NCBI RefSeq assembly: GCF_008831505.1
Contig: NZ_CP044507.1
Coordinates: 868,001-932,000, forward strand
Length of the DNA: 64,000 bases
Origin: Chryseobacterium sp.
GTDB taxonomy: Bacteria > Bacteroidota > Bacteroidia > Flavobacteriales > Weeksellaceae
Direction: 5' to 3'
This document shows positions 53,258 through 61,971 of this stretch, in pieces; the first letter of the stretch is position 1, and every line of letters begins with the position of its first letter. The notes under the pieces were generated by a model. The model did no database searches, was not told the DNA's origin, and saw only the letters and a list, made by a program, of their open reading frames with translations. The translations under genes were made by a program, and so were the position numbers.

Positions 53258-55069
53258 ATGCCGAAACCATTTGCCCGCACCACCAACCTGATCAGCATTT
53301 ATAAACAGCTGAGACCGTTTATATCGCCTTACCGGTTTATGATTTACGGTACGCTGTTCCTCACCTTCCTGGGGGCGTTGGCGGCGCAGGTAAACCCGCT
53401 GGTGCTGAAGTATACCGTGGACGAAGTTACTGCGCTGGTAAATCTTCCGGATCCGATGAGTGAAGGTATTCATGTTCTGGTGGTCATCACCGCTATTTTG
53501 CTGGGCAAGGAGCTGGCCAACATTTTCATTCAGTTCGGCCAGAAATTCTATGGCGAAAAAATCAGGATTAATGTAAGTTCTGTATTGGCCCAAACTGCGA
53601 TTGATAAAATTCTCCGTTACAGGATCGCTTACTTTAACGATGAAAATCACGAAACCGGAAAGTTGCAGACCCGCATAGACCGCGGCATCGAAAGCCTGAC
53701 AAAATTGGTGCAGAATTTTTTTATTGATATCCTGCCTTTGTTTTCAAATGCCATTATCGCCCTGATCATCATGTACATGCAGAATGTATATGTGGGATTG
53801 GTTTCCACGGTGGTGGTGCCCATATATTTCTATGTAAGCGCGCTGCAGGCCAAAAGACTTTCAGGTGTGCGCCGTACGCTGAGAAATCAGCGGGAGCAGA
53901 AGACCTCAGGACTTCTTAATCTGATAGGCTCTATTATGGTGATCAAGAGTTTTGTACGCGAAAAATTTGAGGGTAAAAAACAGTTTGACCTCCAGATGCA
54001 GCTTATGGAAAGCCAACTCTACACCCGGCGTACCAATTTTATTTATGACGGTTTAAAAACCTTCATTGAGCAGTTTGGTGTTGTACTTATCATTTTGCTT
54101 ACTGTATACCTGGTCCTGGACCAGCAAATGACTATCGGGGCCATTATGCTGCACATTATGCTGTTCAATAACGTGTCTTCGCCCATCCGGCAACTGCACC
54201 GCATATACGACGATATGAATGATGCCTTCATATATGCTGAAGGATATTTCGACATTTTAAATGCTGATGATGAAACCGAGCCCAACGGAACACATATCGA
54301 CAGTGATATCTCAGGCAATTTTGAACTGAAAAATGTAGATTTCAGTTATCCCAATGGTACAAAGGCTTTGAATAATGTTTCAATGCGTATTGAAAACGGC
54401 AAAACAACGGCACTGGTAGGTTTAAGCGGCGCGGGAAAATCAACAGTGATCAATCTGCTCTGTAAGTTCTATTTGCCGGATTCGGGGAATATTACGCTCG
54501 ATAACATTAACCTGAATCAGTATGAAAATTCATTTCTTCGCGGCGATATTGGTTTGGTGCTGCAGCGCAACCATATTTTCCAGGGAAGCATTGAAGATAA
54601 CATCCGTTATGGTAATATGGAGGCCACTTTTGAAGAGATTGAAACTGCTGCCAGAAAAGCCTACCTGCATGACCAGATTATGGATTTGCCGCAAGGCTAT
54701 CAGCATGACGCAACGCAGCTGTCCGGCGGACAGCAGCAACGCATCGCCATCGCCCGGCTATTCCTGAAGGATCCGCCAATTATTTTCCTGGACGAACCAA
54801 CAGCCAGCCTGGACGCCATTGCCACCGAACAGATCAAAAATTCACTCGATGCGATTAAGGAGGGCAGGACGGTGATCATAATTTCCCATTCACTCTCGCA
54901 GATTCTGGACAGTGATATGATTTATGTGATGAAAAAGGGGAAAGTGGTTGAAAGTGGTAATCATGAGCAGCTGGTGAACATGAACGGAACCTACCGCGAG
55001 ATCTTTGATGCCTCAGCCCGAAGCCTCAATCTGGATAAACTGGTGAGTTCCTTCCGCGATAACCAATAA
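53258..55069 (+). CDS. ABC exporter, MsbA-like (permease-ATPase fusion)
   Basis: 603 aa from ATG 53258 (the upstream TTG 53249 is less likely). Six-helix membrane domain (about 20-320) and a C-terminal NBD: Walker A GLSGAGKST near 388, signature LSGGQQQR near 487, Walker B IIFLDEPTASLD near 508, D-loop and ISHSLSQ H-switch. Type I exporter of lipids, LPS precursors or drugs; a link to LPS is suggested by the adjacent lptB, 66 nt upstream. Substrate unknown. Confidence 0.9.
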   Translation: MPKPFARTTNLISIYKQLRPFISPYRFMIYGTLFLTFLGALAAQVNPLVLKYTVDEVTALVNLPDPMSEGIHVLVVITAILLGKELANIFIQFGQKFYGEKIRINVSSVLAQTAIDKILRYRIAYFNDENHETGKLQTRIDRGIESLTKLVQNFFIDILPLFSNAIIALIIMYMQNVYVGLVSTVVVPIYFYVSALQAKRLSGVRRTLRNQREQKTSGLLNLIGSIMVIKSFVREKFEGKKQFDLQMQLMESQLYTRRTNFIYDGLKTFIEQFGVVLIILLTVYLVLDQQMTIGAIMLHIMLFNNVSSPIRQLHRIYDDMNDAFIYAEGYFDILNADDETEPNGTHIDSDISGNFELKNVDFSYPNGTKALNNVSMRIENGKTTALVGLSGAGKSTVINLLCKFYLPDSGNITLDNINLNQYENSFLRGDIGLVLQRNHIFQGSIEDNIRYGNMEATFEEIETAARKAYLHDQIMDLPQGYQHDATQLSGGQQQRIAIARLFLKDPPIIFLDEPTASLDAIATEQIKNSLDAIKEGRTVIIISHSLSQILDSDMIYVMKKGKVVESGNHEQLVNMNGTYREIFDASARSLNLDKLVSSFRDNQ

Positions 55070-55097
55070 AAGACTGAAAATTACGTTTAATCCAGAC

Positions 55098-55682
55098 ATG
55101 AAAATATTTAATACGAACGCGGTGCTGGCTGTAGGTGCAATGATGCTGTTTTCCTGCCAGAAAATTGAGGAAAGCGTAACGACTATTGTAACAGATACTA
55201 AGGAGCAGGTTCAGCAGAAAGCCATGGAGACCGTGCACCAAACAATCACCGAACAGGTGAGCAGGGTAGTGAAGGCAGAGGATGTCGCTTTTGACAGTGT
55301 GTTTATAGGATCAAATGACCTGCAACTGAGTCCAATAACCGGCAAAAAGATTGTAACACCCAGTGGCTCGCCATATTATGTCTTTAAGTATAAAACTCCG
55401 GAGAAGGAACTACTGTTGCAGTCGCTTACAGAACAGCCGACAACCGATGAAAGCCGGTCTTCCAAAGAGTATAAGAAAGTTGATGGCGCATCCATCATCG
55501 AAAAGATCGCTTTTGTTGAAAAATTCATCCCCGGTGAATTGGTTAATGTTTCCTTTCTGAATGAACTTAGGACCGATAAAACAATAGAATATTATAAAAT
55601 AAGCCGTTTTCCAAACTCCAGCACCGTTATTTATCATCCCAAGGACCAGACGGTATGGCATTTCGTGGAGGTAATGAAGTAG
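55098..55682 (+). CDS. putative lipoprotein, function unknown
   Basis: 194 aa. Lipobox MMLFSC (Cys near residue 20), a helical segment with TTIVTDTKEQVQQKAMETVH-type repeats (about 25-50), then a beta-rich domain with ASIIEKIAFVEKFIPGELVN. No family recognised. Located 28 nt after the ABC exporter gene, so likely cotranscribed. Confidence 0.7.
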   Translation: MKIFNTNAVLAVGAMMLFSCQKIEESVTTIVTDTKEQVQQKAMETVHQTITEQVSRVVKAEDVAFDSVFIGSNDLQLSPITGKKIVTPSGSPYYVFKYKTPEKELLLQSLTEQPTTDESRSSKEYKKVDGASIIEKIAFVEKFIPGELVNVSFLNELRTDKTIEYYKISRFPNSSTVIYHPKDQTVWHFVEVMK

Positions 55683-55714
55683 GCTATCAACTTAAGATTT
55701 CCATTTTAAAACTT

Positions 55715-55722
55715 TATCTTTG
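55715..55722 (+). promoter_or_regulatory. -7 box of the adenosyltransferase gene, 3 nt before the ATG
   Basis: TATCTTTG, then GGT, then ATG 55726; leaderless geometry. Confidence 0.5.
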
Positions 55723-55725
55723 GGT

Positions 55726-56301
55726 ATGAAAATTTATACGAAGACCGGTGATAAAGGCGAAACCTCCCTATACGGCGGGACACGCGTTTCCAAAGCTTCA
55801 GCGCGGGTTGAATCTTATGGGACAATAGACGAGCTGAACTCATTTATAGGCTTTGCCAAAGCTGAGATAACGGACGAAGGTATACTTCATCAGCTTAAGA
55901 AAATTCAGTTTGACCTTTTTACGGTAGGTTCAGAATCGGCCACGCCCACCGATAAACTTACGCTGGCTAACGGAAAGTCAAGACTCTCTTTGATGATTTC
56001 TGAAACAGAAATTGAAGAACTGGAACAGTGGATGGATGAATTTGAAGCTGCTCTGGAGCCATTGCAGTATTTCATACTTCCGGGTGGTGGTAAAGGTGCC
56101 ACCTCGCTGCATATTTGCCGTACGGTTTGCCGCCGGGCTGAGCGCAGTCTGGTGTTCCTTAATGAGCACGAAGAGGTAAGACCGGAACTCATCAAATACC
56201 TGAACCGCCTGTCGGATTATCTTTTTGTTTTGGCCAGATATGTATCAAAAATTCAGTGTGAGCCGGAAGAATACTGGAATCCCAACGACCGCGGCCAATA
56301 A
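55726..56301 (+). CDS. cob(I)alamin adenosyltransferase, PduO type
   Basis: 191 aa. Makes adenosylcobalamin from cob(I)alamin and ATP. Family motifs: N-terminal ATP loop TKTGDKGETSLYGG, YGTIDELNSFIG near residue 31, the CRRAERSLV segment and RLSDYLFVLARY near the end. Implies B12 use, in line with the cobalamin-type radical SAM gene at 30-32 kb. Directly followed by the thiamine pyrophosphokinase gene with no gap, so an operon. Confidence 0.95.
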   Translation: MKIYTKTGDKGETSLYGGTRVSKASARVESYGTIDELNSFIGFAKAEITDEGILHQLKKIQFDLFTVGSESATPTDKLTLANGKSRLSLMISETEIEELEQWMDEFEAALEPLQYFILPGGGKGATSLHICRTVCRRAERSLVFLNEHEEVRPELIKYLNRLSDYLFVLARYVSKIQCEPEEYWNPNDRGQ

Positions 56302-56952
56302 ATGAATCGCGCACTTCTTTTCATCAACGGTGTTCCACCTAAGCAATTGCCGGAAACTGCTGCGTACGATATGGTTGCCTGCTCTGATGGTGCCTTTCAT
56401 TATCTGAAAGAAAAGGGTTTTGCTTTGAACCTGCTGGACTTTATTTCAGGTGATTTTGACAGTCATACGGGCAGCGACGAAGAAATTTACAGTCAGAGAT
56501 TCATCCATACACCGGATCAGGACAAAACGGATTTTCAGAAATCGCTGGAAATTCTGCTGGAACGCGGAATTCAAAAAGTAGATGTGTATGGCGGCAGTGG
56601 TGGCGAAATGGACCACTTTCTCGGAAATCTGCATGTAGCTTACCTTTTCAAAGACCGGGTAAAAATTACCTTTTATGATGAATTTTCCAGTTACTTTTTT
56701 GCGGACAAATACACAGTGCTCAACGGCATAAAAGACCGTCTGGTCTCGCTATACCCCTATCCCGAAGCAAACCAGATCACTACAAACGGATTAAGATGGC
56801 CTCTGAACGAAGAAAAACTGATGATTACAGACCGCATCGGCACAAGAAACCACGCTGCAGACGATTTGGTTGAAATAAAATTTGAAAATGGTGCGCTGGT
56901 ACTGTTCGTCGGCCTGGCAACAGGTATTTCAGCCGGCAGCGCTGACGGATAA
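56302..56952 (+). CDS. thiamine pyrophosphokinase
   Basis: 216 aa. Transfers pyrophosphate from ATP to thiamine to give thiamine diphosphate. Visible: VACSDGAFHYL near residue 26, the SGDFDS metal-binding motif near 50, DQDKTDFQKSLEILL near 73, VYGGSGGEMDHFLGN near 95, and RIGTRNHA in the C-terminal beta-sandwich. ATG follows immediately after the adenosyltransferase stop. Confidence 0.95.
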   Translation: MNRALLFINGVPPKQLPETAAYDMVACSDGAFHYLKEKGFALNLLDFISGDFDSHTGSDEEIYSQRFIHTPDQDKTDFQKSLEILLERGIQKVDVYGGSGGEMDHFLGNLHVAYLFKDRVKITFYDEFSSYFFADKYTVLNGIKDRLVSLYPYPEANQITTNGLRWPLNEEKLMITDRIGTRNHAADDLVEIKFENGALVLFVGLATGISAGSADG

Positions 56953-57028
56953 CTGAGCCGATTGCTCTTAAAAATCAACTTTTTTTACCACATTTGCATT
57001 TTGTAATTCCATAAACCGACAGCATATA

Positions 57029-58420
57029 ATGAAAATTAAATATTCAGAACTTATTGACCAGACCCTGTATTTCCCAACTGAAGAATTCAACGTGGTTGAG
57101 AACAGTCTGCAGTTTCACGATATTCCGCTTATGGATATTGTTGAGGAGTTTGGTACCCCGCTGAAATTTAATTATTTACCTAAGATTTCTACCAATATCC
57201 AGCGGGCAAAAGGCTGGTTTAAGGAAGCTATTGAAAAAAATGATTATAAGAAAGGCTATGTATACTGTTACTGTACCAAATCCAGCCAGTTTGCATTTGT
57301 TGTAGAGGAAGCGCTGAAGAATGATATTTCACTGGAGACTTCATCTGCCTACGATATGGACATTATCCGTTCGCTGTACAACAAAGGCAAGTACGGCAAG
57401 GATGTAGAGGTTATCTGTAACGGTTTTAAAACCGATGATTACCTGGCAAAGATCTCAGACCTCATCAACAACGGTTTCCAGAACATCATTCCTATACTGG
57501 ACAATTACCGCGAACTGGACAAGCTTACCGAAAGCATCGATACCACCTTTAACATAGGCATCCGTATCGCTTCGGAAGAAGAGCCTAAATTTGAGTTCTA
57601 CACCTCGCGGCTTGGAATTGGATACAAGGACATTATTCCTTATTACAGCCAGAAAATTGCCGAGCATCCCAATGCCAGGCTCAAGATGCTGCACTTTTTC
57701 ATTAATACCGGAATTAAGGATACTGCCTATTACTGGAACGAACTGTATAAATGTCTACGGGTATATGCCAGACTCAAGAAAATTGCGCCTGAAGTCGATT
57801 CACTTAACATCGGTGGCGGTTTCCCCATCAAAACCTCACTCAACTTTGATTATGATTACCAGTATATGGTGAATGAAATCGTTTCGCAGATCAAGAAATT
57901 CTGTGAGGAAGAAGGGGTGGAAGAACCGCATATCTACACGGAATTCGGCTCCTTTACGGTAGGTGAAAGCGGTGGACATCTTTACAAGGTGATTTCGCAG
58001 AAAAGACAGAACGACAGGGAAAAATGGAATATGATTGATTCCAGCTTCATGACTACACTTCCTGATACCTGGGCTATCTCTCGTAAGTTTATTATGCTGC
58101 CGCTTAACCGTTGGGACGATACCTATGAGCGTGTATTTCTGGGTGGACTCACGTGTGATTCGGATGATTATTACAACTCCGAGCAGCATACCAATGCCAT
58201 TTACCTGCCGGTCTTCAGTGAGACCAAGCCCATGTATATCGGATTTTTCCATACGGGAGCCTACCAGGAAACCATAGGAGGCTACGGCGGAGTTCACCAC
58301 TGTCTGATGCCGCAGCCAAAGCATATTTTAATCAACAAGGATGAAGACGGCAATTTTACGTACGAAGTCTTCCGCGAGGAGCAGCAGCCCGAGGAGGTTT
58401 TGAAACTTTTAGGATATTAA
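57029..58420 (+). CDS. speA: arginine decarboxylase (PLP, fold III)
   Basis: 463 aa. Biosynthetic arginine decarboxylase, arginine to agmatine, Bacteroidetes type and shorter than the enterobacterial SpeA (about 650 aa). PLP lysine in YCYCTKSSQFAFV near residue 82, LNIGGGFPI (phosphate loop) near 258, EFGSFTVGESGG near 308, and the CDSDDYY loop near 370 (active-site Cys from the partner subunit). speB, the next enzyme, lies 2.6 kb downstream. A terminator follows. Confidence 0.93.
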   Translation: MKIKYSELIDQTLYFPTEEFNVVENSLQFHDIPLMDIVEEFGTPLKFNYLPKISTNIQRAKGWFKEAIEKNDYKKGYVYCYCTKSSQFAFVVEEALKNDISLETSSAYDMDIIRSLYNKGKYGKDVEVICNGFKTDDYLAKISDLINNGFQNIIPILDNYRELDKLTESIDTTFNIGIRIASEEEPKFEFYTSRLGIGYKDIIPYYSQKIAEHPNARLKMLHFFINTGIKDTAYYWNELYKCLRVYARLKKIAPEVDSLNIGGGFPIKTSLNFDYDYQYMVNEIVSQIKKFCEEEGVEEPHIYTEFGSFTVGESGGHLYKVISQKRQNDREKWNMIDSSFMTTLPDTWAISRKFIMLPLNRWDDTYERVFLGGLTCDSDDYYNSEQHTNAIYLPVFSETKPMYIGFFHTGAYQETIGGYGGVHHCLMPQPKHILINKDEDGNFTYEVFREEQQPEEVLKLLGY

Positions 58421-58423
58421 AAT

Positions 58424-58453
58424 AAGGAGCAACACGTGAGTTGCTCCTTTTCA
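58424..58453 (+). terminator. Rho-independent terminator of speA
   Basis: 9-bp stem AAGGAGCAA/TTGCTCCTT with an 8-nt loop, then a T-rich run. Confidence 0.85.
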
Positions 58454-58479
58454 TTTGTGATCCCGCTTTACGCTGCAAT

Positions 58480-58532
58480 CTTTTAATATTTGGGTTGCGG
58501 CGGCTTCGCCGCCGTAACCCAAATATTAAAAG
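58480..58532. repeat. 25-bp inverted repeat with a 3-nt loop (REP-like)
   Basis: Left arm starts CTTTTAATATTTGGGTT, inner part GCGGCGGC, loop TTC, then the complement; 25 paired positions with one G-T. Flanking AAAAGGATTT-C-CTGCAA-GGGCT sequence is shared with the element at 59799-59861. Overlapping ORFs on both strands here are by-products of the palindrome. Confidence 0.9.
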
Positions 58533-58754
58533 GATTTCCACTGCAATCCGGGCTAAGATCCGGAGTTTACCTTCTCTGACGGAGGAATTAATCGGTACTT
58601 TGATAATCTTCAATTTATCAGTAATTTGAGCCAAGATAATGTCATTCCTCAGGTATTCAACCGCACCGCGCTGTTAATAATGGTTTCAGTGAAACGACAA
58701 TTGAAAACTTAGTTCAAAGACATTATAGGCTGGTTTTGTTTGTGTAATTAATCT

Positions 58755-58762
58755 TATATTCG
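58755..58762 (+). promoter_or_regulatory. -7-like box of the GLPGLI gene
   Basis: TATATTCG, one mismatch to TAnnTTTG, 19 nt before the ATT codon at 58782. A TTTG lies upstream near 58737. Confidence 0.35.
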
Positions 58763-58781
58763 TCATCACCGGTTTAGATTT

Positions 58782-59624
58782 ATTAATAAACTCCTTATCA
58801 AGCCATATTCCACACTACTTACGTTATTCCTTTGTGTTGTAAGTTCATTTTTATTTGGACAATCCTATTCAATACTTTATAAAGTAAGCTACCAGCCGGT
58901 TGCTGATCTCAAAGAGAGAAAAACTGAGTACATGATGTTGGAGGTCAATAATCACACAAGCCGGTTCTACAGCCTGGATCAGAAGAAACTTGATTCTATG
59001 GTGCAGGCCAATGATCCTGCGCTTTCAGACAGCTACGAAAGTCCAAATTTAAAGTTTGAGGTTTACAAAGATCTTGGGACAAAAAAATCATGGGTTTCAG
59101 CTGACTTTAATGATGTCACCTATACCTATGAAGAACCTGCGCTCACTTATGAGTTGGTGAAGACGAATATGGAAAAACAGGGAAATTATTCCATGAAACA
59201 GGCATGGACAAATGCAGGAGGTCGGGAGTGGGCTATTTTCTATACAGAGGATGTGCCCCTGTTTGTTGGGCCTTATATTTTTTCCGGCCTGCCTGGAATG
59301 GTCTTTAAAGCAATTTCAAGTGACATGGATTATGAAATATCTTTTGTCGGAATCCAAAAATACAATCAGATCAGGGAGATTAAACTACCCAAAGCCAACA
59401 TTACCAAAGAAAAGTATGCGAAGCAGATTCAGGAGTTCCTAAAGAATCCTGGACATCACAGCATAATGTACAAAAATATTTGGGGCGACAGGTTCCACTA
59501 TAATTTTAAAACAGCTTCGCCAGCTGTAATTAAGCAGCAGGAAGAACTGATTAAAAAGATCACTTCGAGATTTAATAACCCGTTAGATAAAGAAGTTTAT
59601 CTGTTTGATATCATTGTTCCATAA
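58782..59624 (+). CDS. GLPGLI family protein with non-canonical start
   Basis: 280 aa if initiated at ATT 58782 (then NKLLIKPYSTLLTLF). The frame has no ATG/GTG/TTG before ATG 58932, yet residues 2-28 form an obvious signal peptide ending FLFGQ. Mature part: YSILYKVSYQP strand and the family motif GPYIFSGLPGM near residue 160. GLPGLI proteins are secreted Bacteroidetes proteins of unknown function. ATG to ATT at the start may have weakened or ended translation, or ATT may serve as a rare start; a protein starting at 58932 would lack export. Confidence 0.75.
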   Translation: MNKLLIKPYSTLLTLFLCVVSSFLFGQSYSILYKVSYQPVADLKERKTEYMMLEVNNHTSRFYSLDQKKLDSMVQANDPALSDSYESPNLKFEVYKDLGTKKSWVSADFNDVTYTYEEPALTYELVKTNMEKQGNYSMKQAWTNAGGREWAIFYTEDVPLFVGPYIFSGLPGMVFKAISSDMDYEISFVGIQKYNQIREIKLPKANITKEKYAKQIQEFLKNPGHHSIMYKNIWGDRFHYNFKTASPAVIKQQEELIKKITSRFNNPLDKEVYLFDIIVP

Positions 59625-60236
59625 ATTCTATAAGTAAAATTATGGTAGAATTTCGAATTAACCTGATTTGTGCCCGCAGTTAGTTTAAGACAGGTTCCGT
59701 AAACGCTCCATACATATCAAACTTCTTGAAATACTTCTGCATATTTTCAATTCAATACCCGAAAAAAAGCCGAAATGTGGGCTTTAGTATAATCTTGAAT
59801 TTTGTTGGGGGCGACGAAGCCGCCAACAAAATCTAAAAGGATTTACGCTGCAAACGGGGCTGGTAGTCTGCTTTCACTTTGTGCGCCTGTTTGTCATTCA
59901 GCAGGAATCTCTACGAATTACTTCTTCTTCGGTTTAGATTCCTCCGGAATGACAGAAGTCATAGAAATAAAGTAATGTCCGTTTCGATTGCATTTTGATC
60001 GGATTACACTCACATCCAGACAGCAGCCTCCTTGTCATTCGCTGCAATTGGGGCTGAAAGTCTGTTCTTCACTTTGTGCGCCTGTTTGTCATTCCGCAGG
60101 AATCTCCACTAATTACTCCTTGCTCAGTTTAGATTCCTCCGGAATGACAGGCCAACGCGTATAATTTACTGCTGTTAGCTAAGTCTAATTCGCCACATGA
60201 GTGCTATAGAAGATGTAGCAAATCACTTAATAGCCT
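59625..60236. repeat. intergenic repeat region with two ~110-bp direct copies
   Basis: Copies at 59846-59955 and 60040-60150 begin CGCTGCAA and end GAATGACAG. Each carries an inverted pair, GTCATTCCGCAGGAATCT and AGATTCCTCCGGAATGAC, predicting a stem with few mismatches. No convincing gene in this stretch. Confidence 0.9.
59799..59832. repeat. imperfect hairpin related to the 58.5-kb element
   Basis: ATTTTGTTGG arm with its complement, 14 bp with one mismatch, loop GACGAA, then AAAAGGATTT-CGCTGCAA as at 58.5 kb. Confidence 0.75.
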
Positions 60237-60896
60237 CTAAAAATACTTCTGCACCTTCTCAAATTCAATATCCGAGAAATCGAAAACCGACAGATTGGCT
60301 TTGGTATAATCCTGATTTTTTGAATGTGCGCTTTGGTAAGCCGTACAGAAAATCCCCGCCGAATGCGCAGCCTCAATCCCGTTTGTTGAGTCTTCAATCA
60401 CCATGCAGTGTTCTCTGGGTTCGCCGGCCATGTCAGCCGCGAGTTCAAAGATCTCCGGGTGAGGCTTGGATTCCTGAAGATCCGCACCGGAAATTTTACC
60501 GATAAAATAGGGCTCAAGCTCAAACTTTTCGAACACCCAGTTGATGGTGTTCATGTGTGCCGACGAGGCCAGTACGAGCTTAACACCGTTTTCATAATAA
60601 TTCTCAATCAGGCTTTTTACGCCCGGAATCAGGTCGAAATCCGGGTCAGTATCAAAATAGTTTTTGAAATGATGTCTTTTTATCCGTGCCAGATCTTCAT
60701 GGTCGGCTTCCAGCCCAAAAGTGTCAATGAGTGTGGTGCAAACCCTCTTTGTAGATGCTCCCGTAAAGGTGGTAAAGAGTTCCTCAGAAACATCAATCCC
60801 GAAATCCTCAAACATCCGGAAATAAGCTTTCCTGTGTAAAGGTTCCGTGTCCACAATAACACCGTCCATATCAAATAAAACAGCTTTTAAAGGCAT
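60237..60896 (-). CDS. HAD-family phosphatase (beta-phosphoglucomutase-like)
   Basis: 219 aa from ATG 60896 (MPLKAVLFDMDGVIVDTEP). HAD motifs: I FDMDGVIVDTEP near residue 8, II LVLASSA near 111, III ESKPHPEIF near 144, IV VIEDSTNGIEAA near 165. Cap domain of the alpha-helical C1 type. Close to the beta-phosphoglucomutase/YqaB/YfbT group that dephosphorylates sugar phosphates; substrate unknown. Frame extends to 60965 but the ATG at 60896 matches the family start. Confidence 0.92.
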   Translation of the reverse strand: MPLKAVLFDMDGVIVDTEPLHRKAYFRMFEDFGIDVSEELFTTFTGASTKRVCTTLIDTFGLEADHEDLARIKRHHFKNYFDTDPDFDLIPGVKSLIENYYENGVKLVLASSAHMNTINWVFEKFELEPYFIGKISGADLQESKPHPEIFELAADMAGEPREHCMVIEDSTNGIEAAHSAGIFCTAYQSAHSKNQDYTKANLSVFDFSDIEFEKVQKYF

Positions 60897-60910
60897 TGCA
60901 ATTTTTTTTG

Positions 60911-60918
60911 CAAAACTA
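60911..60918 (-). promoter_or_regulatory. -7 box of the HAD gene
   Basis: Minus-strand TAGTTTTG, 14 nt before ATG 60896. Confidence 0.5.
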
Positions 60919-61003
60919 TTAAAATAATAGGGAACGAAGCCTACGGCATAATGTATATCCGGCAACAGTCACCATGAACGGCTGCCATTGACCGCAATTT
61001 TAT

Positions 61004-61011
61004 TATCTTTG
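61004..61011 (+). promoter_or_regulatory. -7 box of speB
   Basis: TATCTTTG 36 nt before ATG 61048. Confidence 0.5.
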
Positions 61012-61047
61012 ACATCCGAAAAAACAAATTAAAAAAGAAGACCATCA

Positions 61048-61899
61048 ATGAGAACATACGCCGCTATTCCCGAAGAGAATGCTACTCTGGAAAACTCGAA
61101 AGTGATGCTTGTGACCGTACCTTATGACGGAACTTCAACCTGGGGCAAGGGTGCCGACAAAGGACCTGAGCTTTTCCTGGATGCTTCCGAAAATATGGAA
61201 CTCTACGATATTGAAACCGGCACCGAGCCTTACCTGGAAGGGGTATATCTGGCGGGTGAGATTTCTGAAAATTCTTCTCCGGAGGCAATGACTGACGCCG
61301 TTTATCAGAAAACCAAAGAACTGATTAAGAATGATGGCAAACTGTTCACACTTTTTGGCGGCGAACATTCGGTTTCCATCGGCTCCATCCGTGCAGTGGG
61401 CGAGAAGTATGAGAATCTTACCGTTCTGCAGCTGGATGCGCATACAGATTTAAGACCTGAGTTTCACGGTTCCACCTCCAATCATGCCTGTGCGGTTTTT
61501 GAAGCTGCGCAGAAACTGAATCTGGTGCAGGTTGGGATCCGCTCCTGCGATGCTGAGGAAATGCAGTATGTACCGGAAGGTCAGTGTTTCTGGGCGCACG
61601 AGATCGCCACTAATCCCAACTGGATAGATGATGTTCTGGCCAAGGTTTCCGGTAATGTATACATCACCATTGACCTGGATGCTTTCGATCCGTCGATCGC
61701 TCCTTCCACAGGAACACCGGAACCGGGTGGCCTGCAGTGGTACCCAACTTTGGAACTGCTTAAAAAAGTGTTTGAAAAATGCAATGTGGTAGCCTTTGAT
61801 ATAGTAGAACTTATGGATTCGCCCATGCCAAAACCAACCGCTTTCCTAGCGGCCAAACTCTACTATAAGATGCTGGCCTATTATCACGTGAATAAATAG
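61048..61899 (+). CDS. speB: agmatinase (ureohydrolase family)
   Basis: 283 aa. Hydrolyses agmatine to putrescine and urea, completing the speA route. Binuclear Mn ligands are present: GGEHSVS near residue 106, DAHTDLR near 131 and TIDLDAFDPSIAPSTG near 206. Agmatinase is favoured over arginase or formiminoglutamase by context with speA and the GTPEPGGL motif, but specificity was not tested. Terminator follows. Confidence 0.9.
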   Translation: MRTYAAIPEENATLENSKVMLVTVPYDGTSTWGKGADKGPELFLDASENMELYDIETGTEPYLEGVYLAGEISENSSPEAMTDAVYQKTKELIKNDGKLFTLFGGEHSVSIGSIRAVGEKYENLTVLQLDAHTDLRPEFHGSTSNHACAVFEAAQKLNLVQVGIRSCDAEEMQYVPEGQCFWAHEIATNPNWIDDVLAKVSGNVYITIDLDAFDPSIAPSTGTPEPGGLQWYPTLELLKKVFEKCNVVAFDIVELMDSPMPKPTAFLAAKLYYKMLAYYHVNK

Positions 61900-61921
61900 A
61901 AATTTCTAAAATAGTGCACCT

Positions 61922-61955
61922 AAAACTTTCCGGGCTCCCGGGAAGTTTTTATTTT
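61922..61955 (+). terminator. Rho-independent terminator of speB
   Basis: 13-position stem AAAACTTTCCGGG/CCCGGGAAGTTTT (one G-T) and a T-rich run, between speB and alkB. It also overlaps the region just upstream of the alkB -7 box. Confidence 0.85.
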
Positions 61956-61960
61956 TATAC

Positions 61961-61967
61961 TAATTTG
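61961..61967 (+). promoter_or_regulatory. -7-like box of alkB, 4 nt before the ATG
   Basis: TAATTTG, one base shorter than TAnnTTTG, then CGGA and ATG 61972. Confidence 0.35.
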
Positions 61968-61971
61968 CGGA

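Noticed and set aside
58356-58634. ORFs on both strands around 58.36-58.63 kb
   Set aside because: They mirror each other because of the long inverted repeat and have no family resemblance.
60197-60505. Forward ORF starting MSAIEDVANHL
   Set aside because: Antisense to the HAD gene, which has all four catalytic motifs.
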